A stretch of 64,000 nucleotides of DNA from Mycolicibacterium mucogenicum DSM 44124 (lineage in GTDB: Bacteria > Actinomycetota > Actinomycetes > Mycobacteriales > Mycobacteriaceae), in NCBI RefSeq assembly GCF_005670685.2, contig NZ_CP062008.1, positions 4,030,001-4,094,000 of the forward strand. The letters are read 5' to 3'. Under the pieces are notes generated by a model that saw nothing but the letters and a program-made list of their open reading frames with translations, was not told the DNA's origin and did not search any database. The position numbers and the translations under genes are program-made. Shown piece by piece: positions 35,642 through 45,089 of this stretch (its first letter is position 1; each line of letters begins with the position of its first letter).

Positions 35642-35829
35642 CCATGCCCGATCATCATTTTCACCCCGACCTCGGCAGGGTTGCCGCGTTCACCCCTCGG
35701 CCCGCGACCCGGATCAACGCCTCCGGCGGTCGATGGGTCGCCCGGGTTGCATCCCTGAGCGCCGGAATCGAACTGGCCTATGGGACCGACTCGCACACAC
35801 GTCATGGCAGCCTTGATCCGCGCCCAGCC
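35642..35829 (+). pseudogene. Possible N-terminal remnant of an alpha/beta-hydrolase gene
   Basis: Reading from the ATG at 35642, the product begins MPDHHFHPDLGRVAAFTPRP. This recalls the HPDLRR-type start of mycobacterial lipase/esterase proteins. The frame has no catalytic motif and runs into the 3' end of the RsiV-like gene on the other strand. It may be what is left of a hydrolase once divergent from the TetR gene. Otherwise the 287-bp gap holds only operator site D. Weak evidence. Confidence 0.2.
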
Positions 35830-36636
35830 TCAGCCGCCGTACTGCGGCTTCAGCTGACCAGCCAACGAGGCCAGCGGGACGTTGGCGACGACAGTGCCCC
35901 CATCCATGGACCAACTGAAACGGTCTCGTGGACTTGGGCTTTCGCGGGACATCGGCTGGTCCGGCATGTAGAGACGCAGTGAATCACCGGTGAGCGCGAA
36001 GGCGCGGTAGTTGCCCGAGTACCCGGGGCCGTCTCCGTCGGGCTGGAACTCCTCCACCGTGAACGGATAGGTGCCGGGGGCGTGCGGCGGCGCGGCGGCG
36101 TCGAGTACCGGCGGCAGGACCGGCGCGGCCGCGGCCGAAACCGCCTGGTTCGCATTGACTCCCGGCCGGAACAGATCGGGAAGGTACAGCCGGCGGCCGC
36201 TGTTCATGTCGAAGAGAAAAGATCGGTAGGCATTGTTGGACTGGATACCGAAGGGCTCGAACGTCTCGTGCACCACCACCGATTGCAGACCGCCGGGACC
36301 CGGAATGATCTCGTAGTCGGCACGCGCACTGCTGTCACGAGGCGTGGTGTTACCGGTAGCACGCCAGCCGTTGAACAGTCGGGTGTAGTAGTCGCGCAAC
36401 ACAGGCCCGGCGGTCGGGTTGTCGATCAGTTCGGCCGGAACCCGCAGCGTCAGAAGCATTTCCGCTTCCCGCTGGGATTTGACGACGGCGGTGCACGCAT
36501 TGCCGTCCCAGACTGCGCCGAGCCCGGAGCAGAAACTGTCGATCGCCGCCTCGGCGGCGGGCGCACCGGTCAAAGACGTCGTAGCAACCACTGTTGCACC
36601 CAAGGCAGCCAGGGCCGCCCGGACTCTACTTGCCAC
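35830..36636 (-). CDS. RsiV/DUF3298-like secreted protein at the mce operon end
   Basis: 268 aa from the GTG at 36636, which overlaps the preceding Mas gene by 11 bp. A signal peptide (about residues 1-30, ending AEAA) is followed by two Cys near the mature N terminus, and then the DUF3298/RsiV-like beta-rich core (TRLFNGW, SRRLYLPDLFRPG-like segment GRRLYLPDLFRPG, PFTVEEFQPDG). Proteins of this kind are found at the 3' end of several mycobacterial mce operons. The role is not established; it may be a periplasmic helper of lipid uptake. Confidence 0.72.
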   Translation of the reverse strand: MASRVRAALAALGATVVATTSLTGAPAAEAAIDSFCSGLGAVWDGNACTAVVKSQREAEMLLTLRVPAELIDNPTAGPVLRDYYTRLFNGWRATGNTTPRDSSARADYEIIPGPGGLQSVVVHETFEPFGIQSNNAYRSFLFDMNSGRRLYLPDLFRPGVNANQAVSAAAAPVLPPVLDAAAPPHAPGTYPFTVEEFQPDGDGPGYSGNYRAFALTGDSLRLYMPDQPMSRESPSPRDRFSWSMDGGTVVANVPLASLAGQLKPQYGG

Positions 36637-37228
36637 GTTTACCGTCCGCTCCGGCAAGCAGCACGTCGGCCGCCAGCCATCTGTCGCCGACCTTGCGCAT
36701 CGTCATCGACACGCTGACGTAGTCGGTCCGCTTCTCTTTCGCGCCGGCACTGGTGACGTCCTGCTTCACCGACAGCAGCACGTCGACGTCGTCGCCCCGC
36801 ACGTCCTTGACTGCCGCGTCCTCGACCACACCCGTCGTGCTGACCTTGTTGTCGATCAACATCTTTCGCATGGTCGCCGCGGCCTTGCTGTAAGCGTCCT
36901 TGAACTCGCCCGTCGCCCCACCCAGCACATCGGCGAAGTTCTTGTCGATCGTGTTCTGGTCGGTGGTGGTCAACGTGACGGCGTATGCGCGCGCTGCTGT
37001 GAGCGCTTCTGCCGCCTCGGCGTCTCGTTGATGCTGGGTGTATACCAGTGCCCACGCGGTGCCCGCCGCGGCCGACAGCGCGATGATCACGACGGCCACG
37101 GCCCAGCAGAGGCTGCGCCGGATGGTATACGTCTTCGGGGCCTTGGGCTCGGCGGCATCCGGCGGCGTGGATGGGTCGGCCTCGAGGGCCTCGTCGACGT
37201 CGGTGACCTCGGTCTCCTTGTGGGTCAC
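36626..37228 (-). CDS. Mce-associated membrane protein (Mas)
   Basis: 200 aa: an acidic cytoplasmic N terminus (about 35 aa), one transmembrane helix (about residues 38-62, LCWAVAVVIIALSAAAGTAW) and a periplasmic NTF2-like domain with FKDAYSKAAATMRKMLIDNKV and the end motif KVGDRWLAADV. Mas proteins stabilise Mce complexes. It overlaps its upstream paralogue by 4 bp; the shared FKDAYS and KVGDRWLA motifs show the pair arose by duplication. Confidence 0.88.
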   Translation of the reverse strand: MTHKETEVTDVDEALEADPSTPPDAAEPKAPKTYTIRRSLCWAVAVVIIALSAAAGTAWALVYTQHQRDAEAAEALTAARAYAVTLTTTDQNTIDKNFADVLGGATGEFKDAYSKAAATMRKMLIDNKVSTTGVVEDAAVKDVRGDDVDVLLSVKQDVTSAGAKEKRTDYVSVSMTMRKVGDRWLAADVLLAGADGKRGK

Positions 37229-37851
37229 AGGATTTCGACCCTGCTGGCCAGCCAGCGGTCGCCGACCTTCTCCATGGTCATGTCGATGCGGTTGCGGTCG
37301 ATGCGTGGGCTCGGGTTGTTGGCGTTGGTGATCGACTGGTCGACGAACAGCAGCACCTCGACTTTGTCGGGCGTTGCCGACTTGACCGCCGCCGCGACCA
37401 CGATGCCCGTGCCGGAGGCCTTGTTGTCGATCAGCACCTGCCGCAGCTGTGTGGCGCCCTGGCTGTAGGCGTCCTTGAACTCACCGGTGGAACCGTCGAG
37501 CGACTTGCGGTAGTTCTCGTCGATGTTCTTGGCGTCCAACGTCGTCAGCACCACGGCGTAGTCCTTGGCTGCCTGCAGTGCCGCGTCACTCGCGGCGTTG
37601 ACGCGGTACTGCTCGTACTGCCGCCAGCCCAGGAAGCCCAGTGCTGCCACCAGAATCGTGAACAGCAACGCGCACACCGCTGCGGCCAGACCGACCCGCC
37701 GCTTCGATGCCGCGGCAGGTTCCGCGCTCTCCACGGCCGAATTCGTCTCCGTCACATCGGCGGCATCGGACTCGACCGACGGTTCGGCCGCTTCGCTTTC
37801 GGTGTCGTGCACCTGATCGAACACGTCGGTACTTGCAGTTCGTTTACTCAT
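37225..37851 (-). CDS. Mce-associated membrane protein (Mas)
   Basis: 208 aa from the ATG at 37849-37851; an in-frame start at 37908 would overlap the mceF end. A Glu/Asp-rich N terminus of about 60 aa, one membrane helix (about 67-90) and the periplasmic Mas domain with FKDAYSQGATQLRQVLIDNKA and KVGDRWLASRV. It follows mceF by 25 bp. It is paralogous to the next gene, and the two may form a heteromeric accessory unit. Confidence 0.88.
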   Translation of the reverse strand: MSKRTASTDVFDQVHDTESEAAEPSVESDAADVTETNSAVESAEPAAASKRRVGLAAAVCALLFTILVAALGFLGWRQYEQYRVNAASDAALQAAKDYAVVLTTLDAKNIDENYRKSLDGSTGEFKDAYSQGATQLRQVLIDNKASGTGIVVAAAVKSATPDKVEVLLFVDQSITNANNPSPRIDRNRIDMTMEKVGDRWLASRVEIL

Positions 37852-37876
37852 CACTTCTCGCGTGTCTCGTGGACCG

Positions 37877-39136
37877 TCAATTCGGCATCGGATACGGGTA
37901 CGCCGCACCGCCGTATGGGGTGTCGATCGTGTAGCCCGGGTAGTGCGGCGTCTTGTCGGTCACCGCGTGGGGGTCATATCCCGGCGGCGGACCGGCGGTG
38001 TCGTCACCCGGCGGCCGTGGCGCGTTGCGGGCGCCGCGAACCAACAGCGATGGATCCTGATCCTCACAGTAGGTGTACTTGTACGGCTCGGGGAAACTCG
38101 CGTCCGACGGGGCGTGCCGCGGCAGGTTGTAGTCGCACCGGTACTTCGGGTAGATGTCACCGATCGCCCAGACGCCGCCATCGTGAACGACCGAGGCGAA
38201 CCGATCGATGAACGGGTCCCGGTCGGGCCGCCAGATGTACTCCAGGCCCGGAATGCGTTGGTAGATCACCTGCGACGTCGTGGTCAGGTTGCCGAGGATC
38301 TGCACCACGTTCTGCCGGTTGTCGGCGATCAGGTTGTCCAGCGTCGCCAGCTGTGACTCTCCGCGCTCGACGAGGGTGCGGAAACCGCCGTCCATCTTGT
38401 TCACGCCGTCGAGCACTCTGGTCAGGTCGTTGGTCGTGGCCGCCAGGCCCGGACGGACATCGGCGACGGTGCTGAACACGACGCGGGTGGTGCGAATCAT
38501 GCTCACGGTCTCCGGCAGCACCGAATCCACGGTGTTGGCCAACAAGCTCGCGCCGTCCAGGATCGCGGCCAGCTTGCGCGGGCCGTCCTTCGTGACGTGC
38601 AACTCGTTGAACATCTTGCCGAGCTTCTCGGCATCGAGCTGCGCCAGCGCGCCGCGGCTGTGGTCGATGATGTGCGGCAGGGTCACCGGGATGCTGGCCT
38701 GCTTGCCCGAAATGACCGCACCGTCGGTGAGATACGGTCCGCCGCCGTGCTCCGGCCGGAAGTCGAGGTACTGCTCCCCCGCCGCCGACAGGCCGGAGAC
38801 CCGCACCGGGCTGTCGGTCGGGATGTGGGCCGATGAGTCCACCGAGGCGACCGCCTCGACGCCGTTCTTGGTCAGGTTGACCGCCGCGACGTGACCGATC
38901 GGGATGCCGCGCAACGTGACGTCCTGATTGGCCAGCAGGCCACCGGATTCGGGCAGCATGATCCGGATGGCGATGGTCCGGTGGAACGGGTTGAACCGCA
39001 GGCCGTCGATGGCGATGTAGCCGAATGCGATCACCGCGGTGAGCAGCAGGCCGAACAGGGCCAGCACGACCTTGCGGCTCGCCACCGCTTTGACGATCCG
39101 AATGATAAACGCCACCAGGCTGTTCAGCGCGTTCAT
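37877..39136 (-). CDS. mceF: MceF-type virulence/lipid-import protein
   Basis: 419 aa from the ATG at 39134-39136, overlapping mceE by 4 bp. One N-terminal membrane helix (about residues 22-44) is followed by the MlaD/Mce domain (about 50-125, LRGIPIGHVAAVNLTKNGVE), then the long helical region that builds the transport tunnel. The C terminus is Pro/Gly/Tyr-rich, ending PYPMPN. MceA-F form a hetero-hexamer carrying lipids from the outer layer to the YrbE permease. Reading frames extending further 5' are out-of-frame runs over mceE. Confidence 0.92.
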   Translation of the reverse strand: MNALNSLVAFIIRIVKAVASRKVVLALFGLLLTAVIAFGYIAIDGLRFNPFHRTIAIRIMLPESGGLLANQDVTLRGIPIGHVAAVNLTKNGVEAVASVDSSAHIPTDSPVRVSGLSAAGEQYLDFRPEHGGGPYLTDGAVISGKQASIPVTLPHIIDHSRGALAQLDAEKLGKMFNELHVTKDGPRKLAAILDGASLLANTVDSVLPETVSMIRTTRVVFSTVADVRPGLAATTNDLTRVLDGVNKMDGGFRTLVERGESQLATLDNLIADNRQNVVQILGNLTTTSQVIYQRIPGLEYIWRPDRDPFIDRFASVVHDGGVWAIGDIYPKYRCDYNLPRHAPSDASFPEPYKYTYCEDQDPSLLVRGARNAPRPPGDDTAGPPPGYDPHAVTDKTPHYPGYTIDTPYGGAAYPYPMPN

Positions 39137-40269
39137 CGGGTGCGGTCCGATCCGTAGATGCGGCCGAGCAGCATGTTCCACTCGTAACGCAGGCTGCCGA
39201 TCATCAGGTGCCAGTCGGTGCCGTCGGGTCCGTGGATGCCGGGGTCGCCCGCGTAGTTCTTGTCGGGCAGCGCACCGATCGCAATTTTCGAGATCTCCGC
39301 CTCCACGTGCACCGCGGTGGAAGTGGTGGCCTTGACCAGGATGCCGATCAGCCGGTTGAAGGCGGTCAGCGAGATGTTCGGGTCCATGGCGATCTCGTTG
39401 AACACCGCCGACAGCTTGTTCACGTCGGCCGCGACGCTGCGGGTGTCGGTGCCCTGCATCGACGGGAACTTGGACAGCTGCCGCGTGATCCGGCCGACGT
39501 TGTCGACCACGTCCATGATCCGAGTGGTGTTGTCGGAGATGACCGCCAGGGCGGGGGCACCGGCGGAGAGCGCCGTGTCGATGCTCTGCTGGTGCCGGGA
39601 CACCTCGGCCGCCATGTTCGACGTGCTGCGCAACGTCGCGTCCAACTGCGCCGTCCGCGCCGTCATCTTCGCCAGGAACTGGTTGGTCTCCGATATCAGG
39701 CTGGCCAGCTTGTCGCCGCGGCCACCGACAACCCGACCGGCGCCGTTGACATCGGTGGTCAGGGCGCGGATGGCACCTCCGTTGACCAGCATCGCCAGGG
39801 AATTGAGGAGTTCCTCGACTGTCGGGGCCGCCGCCGTCGACCCCAGCGGGATGGTGTCGCCGCCCCGCAGCAACCCGCGAGGCTCTGTCGCGGGCTTGCC
39901 CGGCGCTTGATCTTCGGGCGGGCGAATCTGGAGGAACACGTCGCCCAGCGGTGTGGCCGAACGCAATTCGGCAGTACTGCCCACCGGCAGCGGCACATCC
40001 TGACGGATCCGCATGGACACCTTCGCGGTGAAGTCCACGGCATCGATCGACGTGACCTCGCCGATGTCCGCCCCGTATAAGCGCACCTTCGCCTTCGACG
40101 GCAGGTTCAGAGCGTCTGTGAACACCGCATTGAGTTCGTAGGTCCCGCCCCTGGATCCCGGGGACGGCAACGGTACGCTGTCCAGGCCCGCGGCGCAGCC
40201 GGTCATCAACAGGACACTGCCGAGGACTCCTGTCCAGCGTGCGCCCCGCACAACAGATTTCACGCTCAT
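39133..40269 (-). CDS. mceE: MceE-type lipoprotein
   Basis: 378 aa. The signal peptide ends in the lipobox LMTGC (Cys at about 25), the mark of MceE (LprK-like) among the six Mce proteins. The Mce domain follows (LYGADIGEVTSIDAVDF), then the helical region. It overlaps mceF and mceD by 4 bp each. It is expected to be anchored on the outside of the plasma membrane in the Mce complex. Confidence 0.92.
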   Translation of the reverse strand: MSVKSVVRGARWTGVLGSVLLMTGCAAGLDSVPLPSPGSRGGTYELNAVFTDALNLPSKAKVRLYGADIGEVTSIDAVDFTAKVSMRIRQDVPLPVGSTAELRSATPLGDVFLQIRPPEDQAPGKPATEPRGLLRGGDTIPLGSTAAAPTVEELLNSLAMLVNGGAIRALTTDVNGAGRVVGGRGDKLASLISETNQFLAKMTARTAQLDATLRSTSNMAAEVSRHQQSIDTALSAGAPALAVISDNTTRIMDVVDNVGRITRQLSKFPSMQGTDTRSVAADVNKLSAVFNEIAMDPNISLTAFNRLIGILVKATTSTAVHVEAEISKIAIGALPDKNYAGDPGIHGPDGTDWHLMIGSLRYEWNMLLGRIYGSDRTR

Positions 40270-41468
40270 CGCGTCGGTCCTCCCGGCGCGGGCGCGGCCG
40301 GCGCGGGCGACGGCGTGGCCGCGGCAGCACCTGGCTTGGGCGGTTCGCCCTGACCGGACGGGCCAATACCGTTGGCCATCAGATCCATCATCGAGGTCAA
40401 GCCGAAGTCGGGGCCGTAGTCCTGCAATGTGCCGGTGGCACAGCCCAATTGCTTCAGGCCCATCAGGTTGCAGAGTTCTTTGTTCAGTTGGTTGTACGCC
40501 AACAGCTTGTCGGTAACCAGGTGTCCGCGGATGCTACCGCCCACCGGATCCAGGACGTTGTAGACGTTGTCCAGGGTCAGCGGCAGAACGTCCAGCGTCT
40601 CTTCCAGCTCACGCTTGTTGTCCGACAGCGACCGGACCACGGTGTTCAGATCACCGAACGAGCCTTTGAGTTGATCGCGGTGGCGCTCGAGCAACCCGCT
40701 GACCTCTTCGAGGATCTCGTTGGCCTTGGCTCCGGTGCGCCCCGAGCCGAGATTCTGGTCGGCGAGGATATCGCTCAGCTGATGAACGTTGCCGCCGAAC
40801 TTGCGGATGGCGTCATCGTTCTCGGCCGCGGACTGGGTCAGATCGGAGACACTGCGAATGATTTCCTGCAGGTTCTTCTCGGTCTTGGCGCCACCATCGG
40901 GACCCACCTTGAGGGCCTCCGACAACTTGGTCAGCGTCGACTTGATCTGGGTGCTGTTCTCGGAACTGATCCGAGACCCCAAGTCCACCAGATCGCCCAG
41001 CGGCCCACCGCCCTGCGGGTTGCCCTTCAGAGCGGTACCCAGTTTGTCGATCATCGACAGCGTCTTGTCGAACTCCACCGGAGTCCTGGTGTGGCCCAAC
41101 GCGATCAGGTCACCGTCGCGCAGTTTGTTTCCGCCGCGGTAGGGCGGGGTCAGCTCGACGTGCCGGTCGGTGAGGATCGAGGCGGAGACCGTGGCGGCCG
41201 TGACGTCGCTGGGGATCGGGACCTTCTTGTCGATGTCCATGGTGACCTCGATGTAGCCACCCTTGTTCACCACCGAGTCGACCTTGCCCACTTGCATGCC
41301 GAGCACCGACACCGCGTTGCCGGGATACAACCCAACGGCATCCTGGAAGTGCGCCGTCACGGTGATGTTGCGGTGCCACATGCGCGGCGCCACGGCGGCC
41401 GCGGTCGTCACCAGGGCGACGATCGCGATAACAGCGATCGCCCCGATCATCAAGGCGCGCTTACTCAT
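40266..41468 (-). CDS. mceD: MceD-type lipid-import protein
   Basis: 400 aa from the ATG at 41466-41468. The N-terminal helix (MIGAIAVIAIVALVTTAAAV) is followed by the Mce domain (AVSVLGMQVGKVDSVVNKGG) and a helical region with heptad-like leucines. The C terminus is a Pro/Ala-rich low-complexity tail (about 40 aa), common in MceD. An in-frame extension to 41528 would overlap mceC and is not needed. Confidence 0.9.
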   Translation of the reverse strand: MSKRALMIGAIAVIAIVALVTTAAAVAPRMWHRNITVTAHFQDAVGLYPGNAVSVLGMQVGKVDSVVNKGGYIEVTMDIDKKVPIPSDVTAATVSASILTDRHVELTPPYRGGNKLRDGDLIALGHTRTPVEFDKTLSMIDKLGTALKGNPQGGGPLGDLVDLGSRISSENSTQIKSTLTKLSEALKVGPDGGAKTEKNLQEIIRSVSDLTQSAAENDDAIRKFGGNVHQLSDILADQNLGSGRTGAKANEILEEVSGLLERHRDQLKGSFGDLNTVVRSLSDNKRELEETLDVLPLTLDNVYNVLDPVGGSIRGHLVTDKLLAYNQLNKELCNLMGLKQLGCATGTLQDYGPDFGLTSMMDLMANGIGPSGQGEPPKPGAAAATPSPAPAAPAPGGPTR

Positions 41469-42529
41469 TTGCAGTCCTTGAAGTATTCGACGATGTTGAA
41501 CTGGCGGGCCCGGCCGCTGATCGCGCACATCCAGGAGTCGACCATGATGCCCGCGGGCAGGGTGATGTCGGCACCGTTGCCGCTACCGGTCAGATTGGCG
41601 ATGTTGCGTGCGGTGACCGGCGCGACCTGCAGGATGCTGCGGACCAAAGCGTCGTGATCGGCAAGCAGCTTGGCGAACTCGTGCAGGTTGGCGATCAGTG
41701 CGTCGAGTTGCGGCTCGTTGGCCAGAAGCGTATGCGCGCGGTCGGCAAGCAGTGTCACACCGTCGAACAGCCGTTGCATCGCAGCTCGCCGGGTGGTGAT
41801 CTCACCGAGAATCTGATTGCCCTGCAACACAAGTGCGCCGAGGTCGGCCTTCTGCCTATGCAACAGCGCGGCGATTGTGTCGGCGTTGGTGATCAGCGTG
41901 CCGAGCTGGTCGCGGCGCGACTGGATGACCCCGGCCAGTGACTTGAGGTTGGTGAGCGCCTCCGGCAGGGCGTCGGGCACACCCTGCAGACTGCCGCTCA
42001 TCACGCGCACCGACTCCGCGATCTTGTCCGCATCGAGCGGCGACAGGGTGCTGGTCGCACCCTCGAGCGTCTTCTGCAGGTCATACGGCACCTCGGTATG
42101 ACTCAATTTGATGGTGTTGCCGGGGAGATGGCCCGCACCGGCCGGGCTGATCTCCAGGTACCGCGAGCCCAAGATGGTCGTGAGCTTGATGGCCGCATGC
42201 GTTTCTGTGCCCAGCCGGACGTTCTTGTCGGCTTTGAACGTCACCACCACGTGGTCGCCGGCCAGCTCGACGTTCTGCACCTCACCGACGTTGATGCCCG
42301 CGATGGTCACCGCGTTGCCGGATTTGATCGCGGCGGCCTGAGCGAACTCGGCGGTGTATTGCTTCTTGCCGATGTCCAGGATGCTGACCAGCACCACGGC
42401 GGCGACCATGACGATGATGACCGTCAGGCCGATGACGCCGAGCCAGAATTTGTTGTAGTCCTCCAGGACTCGCTTGCGCCCACCCGGGATGTTCTTCGGG
42501 CGGAGCGGGCCACCGAACAGGCTGCTCAT
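41465..42529 (-). CDS. mceC: MceC-type lipid-import protein
   Basis: 354 aa from the ATG at 42527-42529, with a 4-bp overlap to mceB. An N-terminal basic segment and membrane helix (about residues 28-52, FWLGVIGLTVIIVMVAAVVL) precede the Mce domain (AVTIAGINVGEVQNVELAGD) and the helical region. It is shorter than some MceC proteins because it lacks a proline-rich tail; it ends with a cysteine two residues before the end (EYFKDCK). Confidence 0.9.
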   Translation of the reverse strand: MSSLFGGPLRPKNIPGGRKRVLEDYNKFWLGVIGLTVIIVMVAAVVLVSILDIGKKQYTAEFAQAAAIKSGNAVTIAGINVGEVQNVELAGDHVVVTFKADKNVRLGTETHAAIKLTTILGSRYLEISPAGAGHLPGNTIKLSHTEVPYDLQKTLEGATSTLSPLDADKIAESVRVMSGSLQGVPDALPEALTNLKSLAGVIQSRRDQLGTLITNADTIAALLHRQKADLGALVLQGNQILGEITTRRAAMQRLFDGVTLLADRAHTLLANEPQLDALIANLHEFAKLLADHDALVRSILQVAPVTARNIANLTGSGNGADITLPAGIMVDSWMCAISGRARQFNIVEYFKDCK

Positions 42530-43575
42530 CGGCACACCGCCGTGTGCCAGGTCTCGTTGCCGTTGCCCGGCGTGGCCGCGACGACGAACCGGCGGAACCA
42601 GTTGAGCAGGCCGCGCCACAGGCCGAAATCGAGGTCGCAGACGTAGACGTCGATGTAGGTGCCCTCCTGGCCCGCGCGCGCAAGTCCCTTGAGCAGCAAC
42701 GGCACATTGGCGACTGCGTACGCCAGGCGGGCCTTGCCGTCGGTCACGCTGTACTTCAGGAAGCCCGGATCGCGGTCGATGAACTGCTGCATTTGCGGGG
42801 TGATCGCGTTGACGATCGCCGAGAGTCGCGTCACGTTGGCGGTGATGGACCCCACCGAGGAGACCAGTTCGTCGCGCCGGCTGTTCAGGGCGGCGATCGA
42901 CGCCGAGGTTTCGTGCAGCATCGTCTGCAGGTTGGTGCTCTGCGCGGCCAGTGTCGTCATCAGCCGGTCCAGGTTCGCGATCAAATCCCCAAGTGCCGCA
43001 TCGGGACCCGCCAGCGTCTGCGTCAGCACCGAGGCCTGGGTCGTCAGGGTCAGGATCGAGCCCTCGTTGCCCTGGAACGCCTTGATGATGGCGTTGGTCA
43101 AGTTGTCCACCTGCTGCGGGTCGAGCTCGGTGAACAGCGGCTCGAAACCGTTGAGCATATAGGAGATGTCGAACGACGGATTGGTCCGGCTCTCCGGAAT
43201 CTGCGCTCCGACAGCCAGTTTGCGCTTGTCGCCCTCACCCTGGCTCAGGCCGAGGTACCGCTGCCCGATGATGTTCTGGTAGGTCACCGAGGCCAGCGTG
43301 TTGGTGTACAGCGTCTGGTTGCTGCGTACCTGGAACGAGACCTTGGCCTGGTTGTCCGGCGTCAGCTCGATCTTGTCGACCCGGCCGACCCGCACGCCGG
43401 CCACCCGGACATCGTCGCCTTCAGCCAATCCCGACACATCACTGAAGATCGCCGAATAGCTCGAGGTGGGGCCGGCGACGTTGCGCTGCAAGGTCGCGAA
43501 GACCATCCAGGTGACGGCCACGGAGAAAACCAGGAACAGCGTGAGGAACACGACGGTGCTGCGCTTCAATTTCAT
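42526..43575 (-). CDS. mceB: MceB-type lipid-import protein
   Basis: 349 aa. It starts MKLKRSTVVFLTLFLVFSVA with one membrane helix, followed by the Mce domain (DVRVAGVRVGRVDKIELTPD). The C terminus has the WRGLLNWFRRF region and paired cysteines (YVCDLDFGLW, TAVCR) often seen in MceB. It overlaps mceA and mceC by 4 bp each. Confidence 0.92.
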   Translation of the reverse strand: MKLKRSTVVFLTLFLVFSVAVTWMVFATLQRNVAGPTSSYSAIFSDVSGLAEGDDVRVAGVRVGRVDKIELTPDNQAKVSFQVRSNQTLYTNTLASVTYQNIIGQRYLGLSQGEGDKRKLAVGAQIPESRTNPSFDISYMLNGFEPLFTELDPQQVDNLTNAIIKAFQGNEGSILTLTTQASVLTQTLAGPDAALGDLIANLDRLMTTLAAQSTNLQTMLHETSASIAALNSRRDELVSSVGSITANVTRLSAIVNAITPQMQQFIDRDPGFLKYSVTDGKARLAYAVANVPLLLKGLARAGQEGTYIDVYVCDLDFGLWRGLLNWFRRFVVAATPGNGNETWHTAVCR

Positions 43576-45089
43576 GGCTGTCCCTCCGGGATCGGAGCGA
43601 CGTGCACGTCCTGCCCCCGGGCCACCGGGCCCAACAGTAACTGAGTGGCGGATGTGGCTGGGCCACCGACGATCTGGCTCAACTGGTCCTTCTCGTTCTG
43701 GCTACCGACGGGCCCGACGGTGCCGCCGTAGAGCGGCGCGGACTGCTGCTGAACCTGGCCGGGTGCGCCGGCTTCGGCGGGCAGCGGCGGGCCGGGAGGT
43801 GCGGGCGCAACCGGCGGGCCAGGCGCGGGCGCGGCCTGCGGCGCGGGTGGCGCGTTGGGGTCCGGCGGACCCGGAAATTCCGGCACGATCGGAACCGAAA
43901 AGCGCGGCGGCGCAATGTTGGGACGGTTCTCGGTCACCCACGGTGGGGTCGCCATACCCATCGATTCCAGGCCGGGCTTGAGGTCGGGCGCGGTCGGGGT
44001 TTCCGGTGCGGTCTTGCAGCTCGGCCCCTCCATCGCGCCGTACCGCGGGCAGTCCGCCCGGGTGTACTGCCGCGAGGGGTTCATCGAGATGACTGCTTTC
44101 CAGATGATGTGGCCGGTGTCCTGGTTGACACCCTCGTCGTAGATTTTGTTGGCCAGCGCCTGCAATCGTGTTGAGACGCCGTGGAACTCGCCGGCGTGAT
44201 CGGCGAGCACACCGATCGCCGGCGTCAGCCCGGTACTGACCTGAATCATCCGGTCACTCTGGTGCTCGAACGCATCCCCCAGCGTGCCGGTGGTATTCAG
44301 GCCACCCGACAGGAAATTGGTCAGCTGCGTGCGCTTCTCGGCGAACGTCCGCATCGGCTGCACCGAACTGTCCAGCGCGGTGAACAGCTCCGGCGACACG
44401 GTACGCAGACTCTCGGCCGCCGCCTTCAGCGCGGACAGGGTCGTCGGACCGGTGTCGTCGGACTTCACGACCGTATTCAGCTGCTGCATGATCTCGTTCA
44501 CGTCATGCCCGGCATCGGTGATCTTCTGTCCCCGGCCGTGGGTGGCCTCGGAAATAGCCGCGAAGACACCGACATTGTTGGCATCGGGTGACTGCCCGAC
44601 GGCCTTGAGCAGCTGACGCAGCTTGGCCAGCACGTTCTGGAACAGCACCGTCGGCAAGGTCTGGTCTTCGAGCACGACGTCACCGGAACGGATGGGACGC
44701 GCCCCGTCGCCGTTCTGCACCAACTGCACCGCCGACACCGCAAAGATGTTGGCGGGCACCACGCGCGCGGTCACGTTTTCGGGGATCTGCGCGGCGAACT
44801 GCGGCTGGACGTTGACGTGCACCACGTTCGGCTGACCGTGCTGCGACGGCGTCACACCCGACACCATGCCGACGATGACGCCGCGGAACTTGACGTCAGA
44901 GCGTTCCGGCAGGCCGTCACCGATGTTGATGAGCTTGAGCTCCACCCGGACGAAATCGTCCAGCTTGCCTTGCGATTTCACCACCATGAGGACTGCGGCG
45001 AACGAGGCGATCACCGCGAAGCACAGGCCGATGACACCCAGCTTGCGGTCGGTTGAGCCGCGGGGGTCGTGGTCGAACGAGTTGGCCAT
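43572..45089 (-). CDS. mceA: MceA-type lipid-import protein
   Basis: 505 aa from the ATG at 45087-45089, which shares one base with the yrbEB stop (TGATGG). An N-terminal helix (GVIGLCFAVIASFAAVLMVV) leads into the Mce domain (DVKFRGVIVGMVSGV) and the helical region. Cysteine-containing segments (ADCPRYGAMEGPSCK) follow, then a Pro/Ala-rich C-terminal tail of over 100 residues. The tail is longer than in MceA of most operons and may extend into the cell wall. Confidence 0.92.
   Translation of the reverse strand: MANSFDHDPRGSTDRKLGVIGLCFAVIASFAAVLMVVKSQGKLDDFVRVELKLINIGDGLPERSDVKFRGVIVGMVSGVTPSQHGQPNVVHVNVQPQFAAQIPENVTARVVPANIFAVSAVQLVQNGDGARPIRSGDVVLEDQTLPTVLFQNVLAKLRQLLKAVGQSPDANNVGVFAAISEATHGRGQKITDAGHDVNEIMQQLNTVVKSDDTGPTTLSALKAAAESLRTVSPELFTALDSSVQPMRTFAEKRTQLTNFLSGGLNTTGTLGDAFEHQSDRMIQVSTGLTPAIGVLADHAGEFHGVSTRLQALANKIYDEGVNQDTGHIIWKAVISMNPSRQYTRADCPRYGAMEGPSCKTAPETPTAPDLKPGLESMGMATPPWVTENRPNIAPPRFSVPIVPEFPGPPDPNAPPAPQAAPAPGPPVAPAPPGPPLPAEAGAPGQVQQQSAPLYGGTVGPVGSQNEKDQLSQIVGGPATSATQLLLGPVARGQDVHVAPIPEGQP

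Noticed and set aside
39137-40366. A 5' extension of mceF to about 829 codons
   Set aside because: The extra part is an Arg/Gly-rich out-of-frame reading of mceE; mceF starts at 39136 in the 4-bp overlap with mceE.
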